From positions 143,481,934-143,545,933 of the forward strand of contig CM035806.1 of the NCBI GenBank assembly GCA_020466095.1: a stretch of 64,000 nucleotides of DNA. The letters are read 5' to 3'. Below, one piece after another: positions 32,024 to 45,000 of the stretch; within the stretch, counting starts at the first letter, position 1; every line of letters starts with the position of its first letter. The DNA is from Chlorops oryzae (taxonomy: Eukaryota > Arthropoda > Insecta > Diptera > Chloropidae). The position numbers and the translations under genes were made by a program. The notes below the pieces were generated by a model. The model was not told the origin of the DNA and made no database searches. It worked only from the letters and a program-made list of their open reading frames with translations.

Positions 32024-35000
32024 ATTGAGGAAAACAATCCGCTAGCTGAAATAAGCTCTGCGAAATAATTTTTTGATTGATAAAGCATCATTATTAAGTA
32101 CTCAAAGATAATTTAAAGGACATATTTACTTTATGAGCGTTTCTTCCGCTATTTATGATGATTATCGCCTAAAATAGCGTTGAAGAACTCAGCTCGTACG
32201 GGTAAATCGCACATATTGGCAACTCTGCTGTCCGCGGGCGTCCTGGACGAGGAGCACATTTTGTGAGACGAAAGAAACGGGAAATTTTTATGTGTGTCAA
32301 ACGAATCGAAACCATAAACAAGACCCATTAGGAAATCACATCAGTAATGACATTCGAGGTCTTGTCATTCAATTAACGTGAATTTATTTCAACGCCGTAT
32401 CTTCTTTGAAATGTAGATTGTACGTTTTAATATAAGTTGTAAGCTTTGCTTTACTTATGTATGTGAAAAACACTAAAGCATAAGAAATAAATATGAAATT
32501 GGCCTATCAAAATTATGTATAAATTCTCAACTATTCAAATGTGTGAGCACATTTCGTCGATGTTGAGAATATTAGGTATATATTGTATATATTATTGGTA
32601 CATATTCACATTTGCGGTTCTGGTAAGAACGTTTTCATACTAATATATGTACATACATACATATGTATGTATACAATTAAAATTTGGAGCTTTTACCTTG
32701 GATTTCCTCTTGGGAATCTTTTGCGTTTCATTTTTACTTCTGAACATGACTCACACTTTTTTCTGCTCCTGCAAAGCGACTCTTTTTGCGTTAAAGTTTT
32801 CGGCGAACCCGTTTTGGACAGTTGAGTTGTTCACCCTTTCTTCATGAATTAAATCTGGAAACAGTTTTTGAGATAACGTCTGGCGTAAGAGATATTGCGT
32901 TTTAAAAATTGTCTGACATTATACTAACTTGTAGCTTATTTTGACATTTCTGGAGTTGCCAGATTAATCAATTTATTTGAAATTGTTGAATTCTTAATGT
33001 CTTGAAATAGAGCCGCATTACAATTGTGGTCCTCATGCAGGTTCGCAAATTTTACGAAATGGGAAACTTTTTGCACTAATTCCTCTATGCAGTGAAACGA
33101 AACACCTTTGCAGATGCGCGCGATGTTGCTTCGTCGGCCTCTTGCTACTGATTGAACAATATGTGTGAAATGAGGGCCATCAATGATGATTGGGTGAACA
33201 TCACTGAATTAAATCAACCAATCGCAATACCTCATAAGCTAGACACGACTCCCAAATAGTCAATTTGAATTTAGGATTATTAGCACATATAACCATATAT
33301 GTCACTCTCAGAGATATTGGGCGGGAAGTTTCGCGCCAGTTAGAAAGAGATGTTACTCGGCAGGCAAAAGAAGAGCGAGAGAGAGAGAAATACTTTTGGT
33401 GAGTACCTAAGTGAAAAATGCTCATTTTGGTGGGTACCCAAGACCGTGGTGAAAAGATCCAAATCGGAAACGGCTCCTGACCGACATGTGTATATATGTA
33501 GTTATATATGATTATTAGGATTAGGAGTGCCTTTCGAATCTGAATAGAAATTTTTATAATTATAAAAGCATGAGCTGCACGACACTTTTTAGAAACAGAA
33601 GTACTTGTTACCGCATTCTTCAATTCGGAACTTAAAATTGCTCACGTAAGTTTCGCGTCCGTGTGCAAATGCCCAATTATAACAGATTCTCGGAAACGCT
33701 GGTAAAGCAAATACATACAGAACTTTGGTAACACACAGTATTGAAAAGAGTTCGGCTCTACAAATCTATGCATAGCAGGTATAAATCAAATGTATTTACA
33801 CAAAACTGGTTAACACGAATATACATACCTAAAAATGACTTAAAACACATATTCTTTTTAATATCCTATGCCAGAAGAAATAAAGAAAAATTCTGCGCAT
33901 TAAAATAAAGAAAGTTACTTAAAAATTCTAAAGCGGGAATCTTTAATTGTATAGGCACAAAAATGAGTATCACAATCCGCAACTTAATATCTTAATCCTG
34001 CCATGCATTTGTTGATCACATCGAAAAAAAAAGTTCTAAATTAATTTGTACTTTCAAAGCTAATTTCCTCAGCTTAAATAAAACTCGGTGCTTTGTCTTC
34101 CCAATTCTGCACATTTTCCCACCATTTTCCCTTTACCTGCGGTCAAAGCATCCAGCATAAGTCGAGTCGAAAAAACGAGCTTCTGGATAATAATATTTCT
34201 TAAGGATTTTAATCCATATACCTACTAAATTCACGATAAAACATCATTGGGTGTACATATGTAAATATGTTGCTGCAACATATTGATATCATATTCCCCT
34301 AAAAGAAAAAATAGTGGATCGAAGCCATAATAAGTGCTGCTAACTTTTTTAAAGTTTCAAGAGGTACGTTTTGGTTTAGAAGATTTAAATCAGTGACTAG
34401 CACACCAACACCATTACACTTTTTCTTGTGCTGCCGACGAATGCACTGAAAGAAATTTTGCGTGCGACAAACAACGAAGGAAACTTTAGAACGCATAGCG
34501 AGAATTTTTCAAATTCTTTTTGTGAGCTTGTGTTAAGTTTTTTAAAGATGCATAGTTATGCATAAAGGAAGAAACTCATACAAGTTGAAAGGATCTCAGT
34601 TTTGGGTTTTCATACTCTTTACTTTCTGCATATTCCTTTTCATATATTTCGCTCTGTGCATAAGCATGCGATGTTACTCCCTTGCTGTCTACTCAGCGAC
34701 TGAATACGAGAGTGTGTGAATACATGCGATACGACAGAGCACTATTGTGCCAAGCGTGCCCATCACTGATTTAAATTTAAAAACGGGATTGTGATTAAGT
34801 AAAAGGATATGAAGAAGTGTAAAAATATAAAATAGGGATTGATGCAGCATTGAAAATTCCTTTGCAACTTTTCCCCTCCGAAATTTTCATATAAATTTTT
34901 ACAGTTTAGTGAGAAATTTCGTAATGTTTCCGAAGCTGAATGAATCTCTATAATAAAATAGCAAATCCTAAGGTGTTGAATTAAAGATATAAATTTAAAA

Positions 35001-35597
35001 TTACTAAAGGCTTTTACAATACACAAATTCGAAATTCTATCGTGCATTTTATATTTTTACAACGAGTTACGAACGGAGAAAACAACAGATAACAGACATG
35101 TTAAGTGTCTGTGACACCTTACTTGTTTTTGGTGGGGGCTGAGTTATTAGACCTAAAGAGCTCAAAAACTCTTATTTTCCTGTGTGACTCAAAATTTTCG
35201 CAATGTCATTAAAATTGGTGCCTAGCTTAAGGTACATATATACGCATTGGAAATGCTCGGACGATCTTTATAAATGATCAATTTTTTGTGGGTTTTTTTT
35301 TTTTAAATCGAGGTAAACTCTAAGGTAAGGAACATTCATGTTGTGCGCGCGATGAGTTATATAAATATTCTTTTGGCAAGACATTACTCACCACACGCCT
35401 AGCGACTCGTACATCTATAACATATGAAAATATGTAGCCATGTAAAGTCTGACATATAAGTATGAAGGTACATGCGTGTTAACAATTTAATTAATATTTT
35501 TTTTCTTTTTTGAGGATTTGTTTTCCTTTGCAATTTTTTCTACCTTATCTTCAATCGTCTTACGCGATGGCATTGCATGAAACCCTTGTTAGGAGTT
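32024..35597. other. Intergenic region downstream of AcCoAS, no gene recognised
   Basis: About 3.6 kb with scattered short frames, all under 141 codons and without recognisable domains. A TATG/TACA microsatellite lies near 32645-32672 and a GA-rich run near 33370-33390. It includes the 3' untranslated region of the AcCoAS gene next to 35597. No clear polyadenylation hexamer on the minus strand could be singled out. Confidence 0.45.
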
Positions 35598-36052
35598 CTA
35601 ATTTTCTGCTGATTCTCTTGGTCGATTGGCGAATAGTTGGTCCACAACATTTTCGTCGGCCAAGGTTGAGATATCTCCGACGTTTCGATCGTTAATCGCT
35701 ACTTTTCGAAGAACTCGTCGCATGATTTTTCCCGATCGTGTTTTCGGCAATCCTGGTGCATGTTGAACAACGTCGGGCATTGCAAATGGTCCGATGCGAT
35801 CGCGGACGACTTTCTTCAATTCAGAAACTAGCTGTGCATCGAATACTGCATTTTCGTTGGGAGTTATGAAACAGTATAGACACTCACCCTTTACGGGATG
35901 AGGTCGCGAAACGACTGCAGCCTCAGCAACTCGCGGGTGTTCTGTGAGCACAGATTCCACTTCGGCTGTTGACATTAAATGCCCAGAGACATTCAACATA
36001 TCGTCGACTCTTCCAGTTATCCAAAGATAACCATCAATATCGCGGCGCGCAC
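35598..36052 (-). CDS. AcCoAS: AcCoAS coding exon 6 (C-terminal domain)
   Basis: The acceptor cgctttag precedes GTGCGCGCC. It encodes residues 522-672, the mobile C-terminal domain: [11 protein letters not shown] hinge, [13 protein letters not shown], and [11 protein letters not shown] with catalytic lysine 630. The stop codon is at 35598-35600. The C-terminal tail ([10 protein letters not shown]) is lineage-variable sequence. Confidence 0.95.
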
Positions 36053-39000
36053 CTAAAGCGGAGGTAAAGCGTTATCGAAGAACATTGTAATCATATTAAC
36101 ATAAGACGACTCTGGAGTCGAACTAACCATCTCCGGTGCAATAGTATCCTGGAAATTTACTGAAGTAGGTCTCTTCGAATCGTGCGTGATTGTTGAACAA
36201 TGTCCGCATCATACCCGGCCAGGGCTGTGAAAATACAAGATATCCCTCACCTTTGCCAGTGACTTCCATTCCATCCTCGTCCAGTAGAGTTGGCTTCACA
36301 CCGAAAAATGGAAAAGTCTGCAAAGTTTGAACAGCGGTGAGAATTTCTATTTCAAATATGTTTTTGTATAAATTACGGCCGAGCCCGGTTTGAGAGGTGT
36401 AGCACCCGGCAGGGGAGTAATAACGTGCCCTCCGGTTTCTGTTTGCCAGAATGTATCAACGATGGAGCACTTTTCTTTGCCAATATAGCGGTAGTACCAT
36501 ATCCATGCCTCTGGATTTATTGGCTCTCCAACACTACCTAAAATCCTTAGAAGGGACAAATGATAGGAGAATGTGGCTTTGTACATTAATACAGAGGTGT
36601 ATCTATGCAATTGTAATTGAATTTTTTTTTTTTTTTTTTGCTCTCTTAACTTACTTCAAGCTATTCAAATTGTGCTTCAATACTGGAGATTCACCGAATT
36701 TCATCAGTGCGCGTATAGCGGTCGGCGCAGTATAGAATTGTGTGACCTTGTATTTATCCACGATTGACCAGTAGCGATCTTTATCTGGATAGAATGGTGT
36801 TCCTTCAAACTAAATCGAAATTTTCTCATAAGTTGAACCGGATATTTTGAACTTAACAAGACTCACTATGACTGAAGAGGCACCATTTGCCAATGGTCCG
36901 TATACGACATAGGTGTGTCCGGTAATCCATCCAATGTCGGCAGTGCACCAATATATATCGCCAGGCTTATAATCGAAGACGATTTTAAAAGTGGTTGCAG
37001 CATACAATAAATAACCAGCCGTTGTATGAAGTACACCCTTCGGCTTTCCAGTCGAACCACTCGTGTACAGCATGAACAATGGATCCTCAGCGTCCATCCA
37101 TTGTGGATAGCATGTTGGCTCTTTGCTTTCGATTTCCTCGTGCCACCAACAGTCGCGATCATCGTTCCACGGTATATCCTGTGCTATATGTGAATCTTGA
37201 CAAGGGGTAACGCGCTTCAAATGCGATACAACAATGCATTTCTCAACGCTATGGCCGAGTTGCTCAGCTTTTTCGATTGCTGCATCACATAAGGCTTTTA
37301 AATACAATGGCTTTTCACCACGCCATGCACCATCCGCAGTAATTAGCACTTTTGCTTTGCAATCAGACATACGTTCGGCAAGCGAGTCGGATGAGAAACC
37401 TGCAAACACAATCGAATGTATAGCACCAATTCTTGCACAGGCCAACATGGCAATCGGAAGTTCCAAAATCATAGGCATATAGATCGAAACCCGATCACCT
37501 TTCCCGACGCCATAATCCTTCAGGACATTCGAAAATCGACAGACCTCTTCCAGTAGTTTTCGATACGTAAGACCCCGCGAGTAGTCGTCGGGATGATTTC
37601 CCTCCCTAAAATAGAATTTAAAATTAAGATCTCAAAAACTTCCTATGTGCGTACAGCGTGATTGAAATGCCATAGAAAATACGAAATATAAGAAAGACAT
37701 TGGTATAGTATAGTATATGTGACAAAGTCAACCGCAGAGACGGCTCAAAACTAAAATTATACACAGATAATAGCTCAAAAATGGAGGGATACATTCTTAG
37801 AGCAAAAAATTTCCTAATAATAAAGAAAATTTTTGAATAATTATTGCAATAAAAGAACAAAATACTTACCATATCTAGTTCGAAATAAAGATTGAAGAGA
37901 AATGAAATCCATTTCATTTATTCCACATTAAAATTCTTTTGTTTTTCGACACTACACGCGGATATTTGGTGGTGTTATCAATTACAGATCAACGTTAAAT
38001 CATAGAAACACACATGTTTAAACTAAGAATAGTGAAGGATTTACTCATATTACTCCAAATAATACACTTGAAGGCAAAAGAAAACGATATAAACTCCATT
38101 GAAGCCTATCACAAAACCAGAGATGCAAGAGAAGAGACAAAAAAGACGACTAATTATTGCTATTGGAACGGCGATCTTTTGGCTGTACGGTATTATGGAC
38201 GATCAAGATTGCCAAGAATTCGAAGAAAATTTCAAGATACCGCAGAAAGTAGTCATAATCCCATTGGCGGCCTTAACGAACACAAAACTATCAATATTTA
38301 TCAATTAAACACTGAGAAGATTAAAATATTTTAAACATCATAAGCGGAAGCAATAGAGATATTTTAAAACACATTTTATTTGATAACCGATTATAAAAAT
38401 TTTAAAGCTTAGAAGATGATGTCCTCTGACAGCTAAAGGCAACTTAAAGTACCTAAAGACACAGCGATTACAGGGAGATCCTACATTACACCCATTAGAA
38501 ATGAAAATCACTACGAACTTAACTTTGAAGCACAACGAATTGTAAATTACCAAAACATTTCTTATCACTATAACAATACAAATTATGTTAACTTTTTGAA
38601 AAAATCAAAAATATGCATATTTACTGACGAAACATGTGTAAAAATAAAAAATAACAATGAAGAAATAATTGAGATAGAACCAGGTCTTATACTTGTAAAA
38701 AATCAAACAATATGAAATTACTAAGCAATTGTGATGATAGGAAAACAACATTACTAAGCGATTTTTTGATAACCTTTTGCGATTGTGAAATACACATAAA
38801 TGAAGTCACATTTAAAAATTACGATAAAATATTTAAAGATCACTTTATTAAATCTCCAATTGTGCTTGTCAATAAAAGTGAAACAACATTATCTTTCGAT
38901 GAAATAGCATTAACTCAAATGAATAATGTTGAAGAAATAAAAGAATTGAGAACACAAAAAACAATTCACTATAGTTTTATGATCTCAAATACTGTAATTA

Positions 39001-42000
39001 TACTTCTATTAACTATTATAATAATCATTACTGTCGTTTGTATCTATAAAAGATTCTCTAGAATTAAAGCCAAAATTCGGGAGAATTTTTCATCAAGGGA
39101 GGGAGGAGTTATGTCTATACAGACACCAACACCAAAAAATGCAACAACAAAAAAAACGCCGCTTCAAATTAATTTCCAAAAATAATAAAAAAGTTCTAAA
39201 TGATTGTGCAACGGAAATTATTCCGATCAAAAGAACTGCATAAATTTCAATGCACTAAGTAAAGCAAAGTGCGGCTTCAATGAAATTTGAAACTTCTGTT
39301 TATTGAATTCGCAACTCCTCAATCTCTTTTTGAAAAACTCAAGTGAGGCTCTTGACCGAAGCTATTTCGAAACGTCTTTTCTCGATCAAAGCCAAGGCCA
39401 AAGAGAAATATGAACCCTCACTTCAAGACCAAGAATTCACTGCATTTCACAAAGTAGAATAAAAAGAAAAGAGCAGTCGAATTGCAATATGTTTGTTTGT
39501 AATGAAGTATATTTTTGTAACATATTGCTTCGATTCTGCCGCTTTGTCAGCAACAGAACCGAAGTTAGGTTTTAAGAAAAATGAAAAACTTATTTTAGAA
39601 AGAAAATACAGTTCAGTGCTTAAGCACTTCTTATATTGTACACCGAAGTGTAAAAGTGTTCTTTTAAAAGAATATTAAATAATTATTCAAAAGAAAAATA
39701 AAATAATCGAATATTGACTTAAATATAACTTAAGTTGTATTTTTTCTTACCACAGTAACGAAACTCGCGTGGTAAGCAATTGATCCACGCTTAAGCTTCA
39801 GCTTTTTGGGCAAATGCATTATTGCCGAATTGGCAATAATGCTACTGCATACGTTTGGTTGATGAGCGTTGTGTGGCTCAGCCGTGCTTGTGATTCTTCT
39901 TCTTGCGTGTTTAACTATCCCGGTCTATCCCGGGGTCCGCAAAACGCAACCAGTTCCTCCATTTTGTTCTGTCGGTTGCATCATCCGAGGTAAGTCCTAC
40001 AGCCTCTAGGTCCCATTTTATTGTGTCCATCCAGCGCTGTTTCGGACGCCCCCGTTTTCTGTAACCTTGAATTTCCAGTGCGGAGCCTTTCTTTGCCAAA
40101 GTCTCCACATTTGCTCTCAGGACGTGTCCATACCAGCGTAGCCTTGCTTCTCGCATTTTCCCAATAATTGGCGCAACTCCATAGCGTCTACGGATGTCTA
40201 CGTTTGGAACATGATCAATACGAGTGAGTCCGGATATCCAGCGAAGCATCTTTGTTTCCATAATACTAACCTTTCTTTCTGCTACTTTCGTTGCTGGTAG
40301 ACATTCGGTACTATCAAGAGCGACTGGCCTGATGACTGTGCGGTAAATTTTGGATTTTAAGCGGTCGCTTATCTTTTTATCGCACATAACACCAGTCGTT
40401 GAACGCCACTTAAGCCAAGCGGCGTTAACTCTCTCAGTAACTTCGCGAGTGATCGTCCCGTCAGCAGAAAGTGTCGACCCAAGTGTTATGATATCGTTAG
40501 ATATAAATATATTAATTTAGTAGTATTATGTTTAGTACGTAAAAGTACAACCCTGTAACATATGAAATAATAAAAAGGCAGTCGTACGCCAGACACAGCC
40601 AATGACACAACATGGTGTCGGGTGTGGTTTAAAGAACTGAAAAAAAAAAAAAAATGAAATAAATGTCAAAAACGGAAGACGAAAAAGTTCTTACTTCAAG
40701 TAGCGGCATCAAGCCTATTGAGATAATGGCTGAAAAATAAATTATGTCACAGGCAACCACAATAGTGCCACTTAACCACTAAAGCAACGAACCTAGCGTT
40801 GGAATGGAAAAACTGGAGCAAGCAGTTTAAAATCTTCATGCGAGCAACAAATTTGAAAGAGCAAAATGATCTACGTAAAGTAGCTTTGCTATTGCACCAC
40901 ATTGGGCAGGAATGTCTAGAAATTTTCAATTCGTTTAACCTGGATTTGGATACGGCTAAATTTGAGGAGGTTTGGAAAAATTTTAATGCGTACTTCATTC
41001 CAAAAGTAAACGTAGCAATGGAGCGTCATTCATATTTTACAAGGCAGCAGTCATCGGATGAGACAAATAGTCAATATGCTACAGTGCTACAAAATCTGAG
41101 TCTTACATGCGATTTTGGACAGTTACGTGAAGCTATTGTTAGAGATATTTTCACATGTGGCTTATCTTAAAAATGCAAACACACACCGAAAAAAATCCGG
41201 CTGATCCGAAGATTGATAAACCCGTATCAATCCTCGTATAAATTGAAAAATATCAATTTTGCATAAAAATATCAGACTGATATTTATAATATCAAGTTAA
41301 TATTTTTTAATATTCCTCTATATCGAAAATCATCAAATTGATACGGAAATGTCTTACACTTGCGTATCAATTTTTCGTATTAATCTTAATTTTCAATACG
41401 TGCAAATTTGGTGTTAAATTACATTTTTAATATCTTTTCCATATTAGATCAGTATCAAAACTATATTTTCCGTATCCGTTCAATACTACGTAGTATCAAA
41501 AAGATAATATTTTAATATAAAATATACATTTTTCGTTTCAAATAAAAAAGTATAGAATTGATACGACAGGTAGTATAATTTTAATAATATTGCGTATCGG
41601 CTCAGATTTGTAAGTGAAAAATATCAATATTATGACGATTTCGTATAAATTTTTTTTTCGGTGCATAAAAGAGCGACTATTCAGCGAAGGTAATATCACA
41701 TGGTCAAAAGCATATGAAATTGCCAAAGGCATAGAAAAAGGCAGGAAACCGTTACTTCGGAACAAAGCAACACAACACAAACAACACAAAAAGAAGAATA
41801 ACAACTCAAGTTCAAATTCAAGGGCACAGCAGCAAAAACAACAAACACGGCAGAGTGCGAAAGAGTGTAGGAAGTGTGGACAACAACACAAATACAAATG
41901 CCCGGCGGCTGGCGTTATATGTCACAACTGCAAAAAGCCGAATCAGTATGCGAAAATGTGTTTTACCGCTAATCGGACATCAGGTGATCAGCAGTTACAG

Positions 42001-45000
42001 CAACAAAACAGCAGAAAATACATTAAAATGGTCACCGAAGAAGGAGAGAGAGCGATTCCAGCGATCTTTTTGTTGGAGTGGTTTTTAAAGAAATGGAATG
42101 CGAGAATAACAAAAACAAGGCGTATATTAAAAGGCTTTTCAACAACAACGAAGGAGAGATTAAGGAATGGAATATTTTTGCGATGTTAAGTAATATGATT
42201 GTTGAATGTCAGGTAGACTCGGGTGCACAGGCAAACTTATTGACAGTGTCTGCATTTAATAAATTGAAACATGTAAAATTAGAAAATAATAATAATAATA
42301 TTCTTACTTTCAGTGGCGAAAAATTACCGGTTCGAGGTATTGTAAGGATTGACGTCAGTTACAAATAATGTAAACAACGGGCTATATTTCATGTGATCGA
42401 AATGAAATGCAAAAATGTTATTGGCTTGGATCTGGCCATTAAACTTGGATTGATAAAATTGGTGAGCACAGTGAGTTGTGAAAAAGCGTTAAGTAGTCAC
42501 TCAGATTTCGAAAAAGTTTGTACTCAGTCAGAAGTTTTTGAAAGTTTTGCGGATGTGTTCAATGGGCTTGGTCAACTCAAAAACGAGTGCAAATTAATGT
42601 TAAAACCTAATAGTCAGCCGGTCATAGACGCACAACGTAGAGTTCCATTTAGTTTGTTAGAACCGCTAAAAACAGAACTTGGAAGGATGGTTAAGTTGAA
42701 TGTCATTGTTAAAGTTGTAGAGCCAACAGAATGGGTAAATTCTATCGTGATAGTAACCAAGTCAAATGGGATACAAAAAAATACTTTGGCAAGGGTATAA
42801 AGATGAACTGGTGGATTTGGAAGTAGAAAGAAGCTTATGTTTCACTAGTCGCATTTCCTGCAGGGAATTTACTAGCATCTTACATCAAGGATAACTTCAT
42901 CAAGGAGCTCCCAAAAAGAATCCTTATGTTATTCCGGACAACCAGGCTGTGGAGCGTAAGCACTGCAAAAGTGAATTTTCCTTCCGTTCGAAATAAGTAG
43001 AAGTTTTATCAGGTGGTCATCTAGTCTTTTAACTTCAACTACCGTATCGCGAAATCTCTCAGAGATTACAATACCAACACCGTAACGAGTTTTCGTGACA
43101 CCATAATAAAATAACTTATAACCTTCACCAATGTTACGTGCTTGTGCTCCAATCCATCGGGTTTCCTGAAGTGCACAGATGTCGATTTTACTTTCTCTTA
43201 AACACAGCGCGAGTTTATTTGATCTACCGGTTAAGGAGCCAATATTCAGTCTCGCTACTCGAATTTTGTTAGAACAACAAGGAGGGGTCGATTGAATTGT
43301 GACGGTTTGTGGTATTACAGTCGGCCTGTCACTTGGCCTGTCACTGTTCGTTAAGTTAGTGTTCATTATGTATTTAATTGGGTCCCAACTCGAAGCCGCT
43401 ATCTCTGTTCGAGTGTGTAGTCACGCTTAAAACGATCCCATGGTTATTTATGCAAATGCAGGGAGACTATGTGAGGGTTGGCACATACCCTTATGGGGAA
43501 ATGTGCTCAGAGCCAGAGCATGTCACACATATCGTGAACCCACTGTGCTGAGCGAAAATAAGAAAACAACAACAAGCACCAACGGCCTAACAATTTCTTA
43601 TGCGTTTTAATAAAAGAACAATTATATCGTGACAATTTCTGATGCGTTTTAATAAAAGAACAATTATATCGTAACAAATTGCAAATGTTATCAATATTGT
43701 AAGTTAGCTTTGTAAGCAGTTTGATAAAAGTAAGAAATGTTCAATAATGAAATCAATCAGATTCGAACACTCAAATCCATGCCACGAACTCTTTTGGACT
43801 ACATGGCGAAGAATTAAGAAAATTTCTAAGTTTCATTAAAATTGACAACACCCACCGCCCATACCACCAAAAGTTATTTTTGGCTATAAAAATGGATATT
43901 TTGCTACAAATATCTTAAAAATTGGGGGAAGAGCATATACATATGCGATCTTATCAAAAAATAATATTTCCTCCATTAATTTCGTAAGATTTTTATAACT
44001 GTTTTCACGTTCGAGTCTTAAGTCTTTTCGCAGACAGTTCTGTTAAAAAAACGAGAGATAAAGGAAGGACCTAAGACTTAAATTTGCTCAATAATCAGGC
44101 ACATTTTTCTAAAATTGCAACGAAAAACAACGAAGGTGAAGACTTATAAATGCATGCACATTTCATAAATATTGAAAAGCATACTTTTGGCTGAATTTAA
44201 GAATGTTTACTTACAAAGAAGACTTAAGTGTCATGGAAAAATGAAGCACAGAAGCACAAGAGATTCTACGAAAGACATATAAATTACATTTCCAAATCGA
44301 ATGCGCTTGACATCAAATCAAGCAACACTTTGTTTTGTCTTTGACCAGAATTGCTTTGACTCACCTTTAATTATTAACATTTAATTGGAGCAAAGCAATA
44401 TTGCCAAATATGGCATACCTTCAATTCAAATATCAAGTTACATATTTCGCTTTCTTCTTTCGGTTCTTATTCTTTGACCTAATGAGCAATGCATGTCAAG
44501 TACGAGCTAATGCGGGCCAAGTAAGTTTGAAATGTGCAACGCACACGTGACACCGACTTTCCGCAAGAAAACTGCGCACAGGGCTAAAAGCATGTGTGCT
44601 CTTGGTTATAAAAGAATTGTAAAAACCTAGATTAGACATCAGTCTCAGATCATTCAGAAATTGTTCAGATCAGAGAATCAACAATGATTTTAAACTAAAA
44701 ATAAATAAAGTAATTAAAATAAATCAACCGAAAGACTTTTAATTACATGGCGATCCTTGCCAAATTTGGAAATTAAAATAAACCGTTAATTCAAATAAAT
44801 TAGACATTAAATAAATGGTGCCAACATTGGGACAAATATCATAAACGCTTTTATATAATGGATTTTGAATCGGAATTTGTAAACTTCCTAATTAAATAAA
44901 ACGTTATTGAGGACACAGGAACAGTTTTAAAAAGTAACAACGAATCCTAAGTCAAGAAGAAATTCAATTGACTGCAGATGAACTTATTGAAATTCTTAGT

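Noticed and set aside
33201..33623. 140-codon minus-strand ORF
   Set aside because: No domain, AT-driven hydrophobic composition, no splice or repeat context supporting it.
37234..37482. 82-codon plus-strand ORF inside AcCoAS exon 2
   Set aside because: Antisense shadow of the conserved acetyl-CoA synthetase coding exon.
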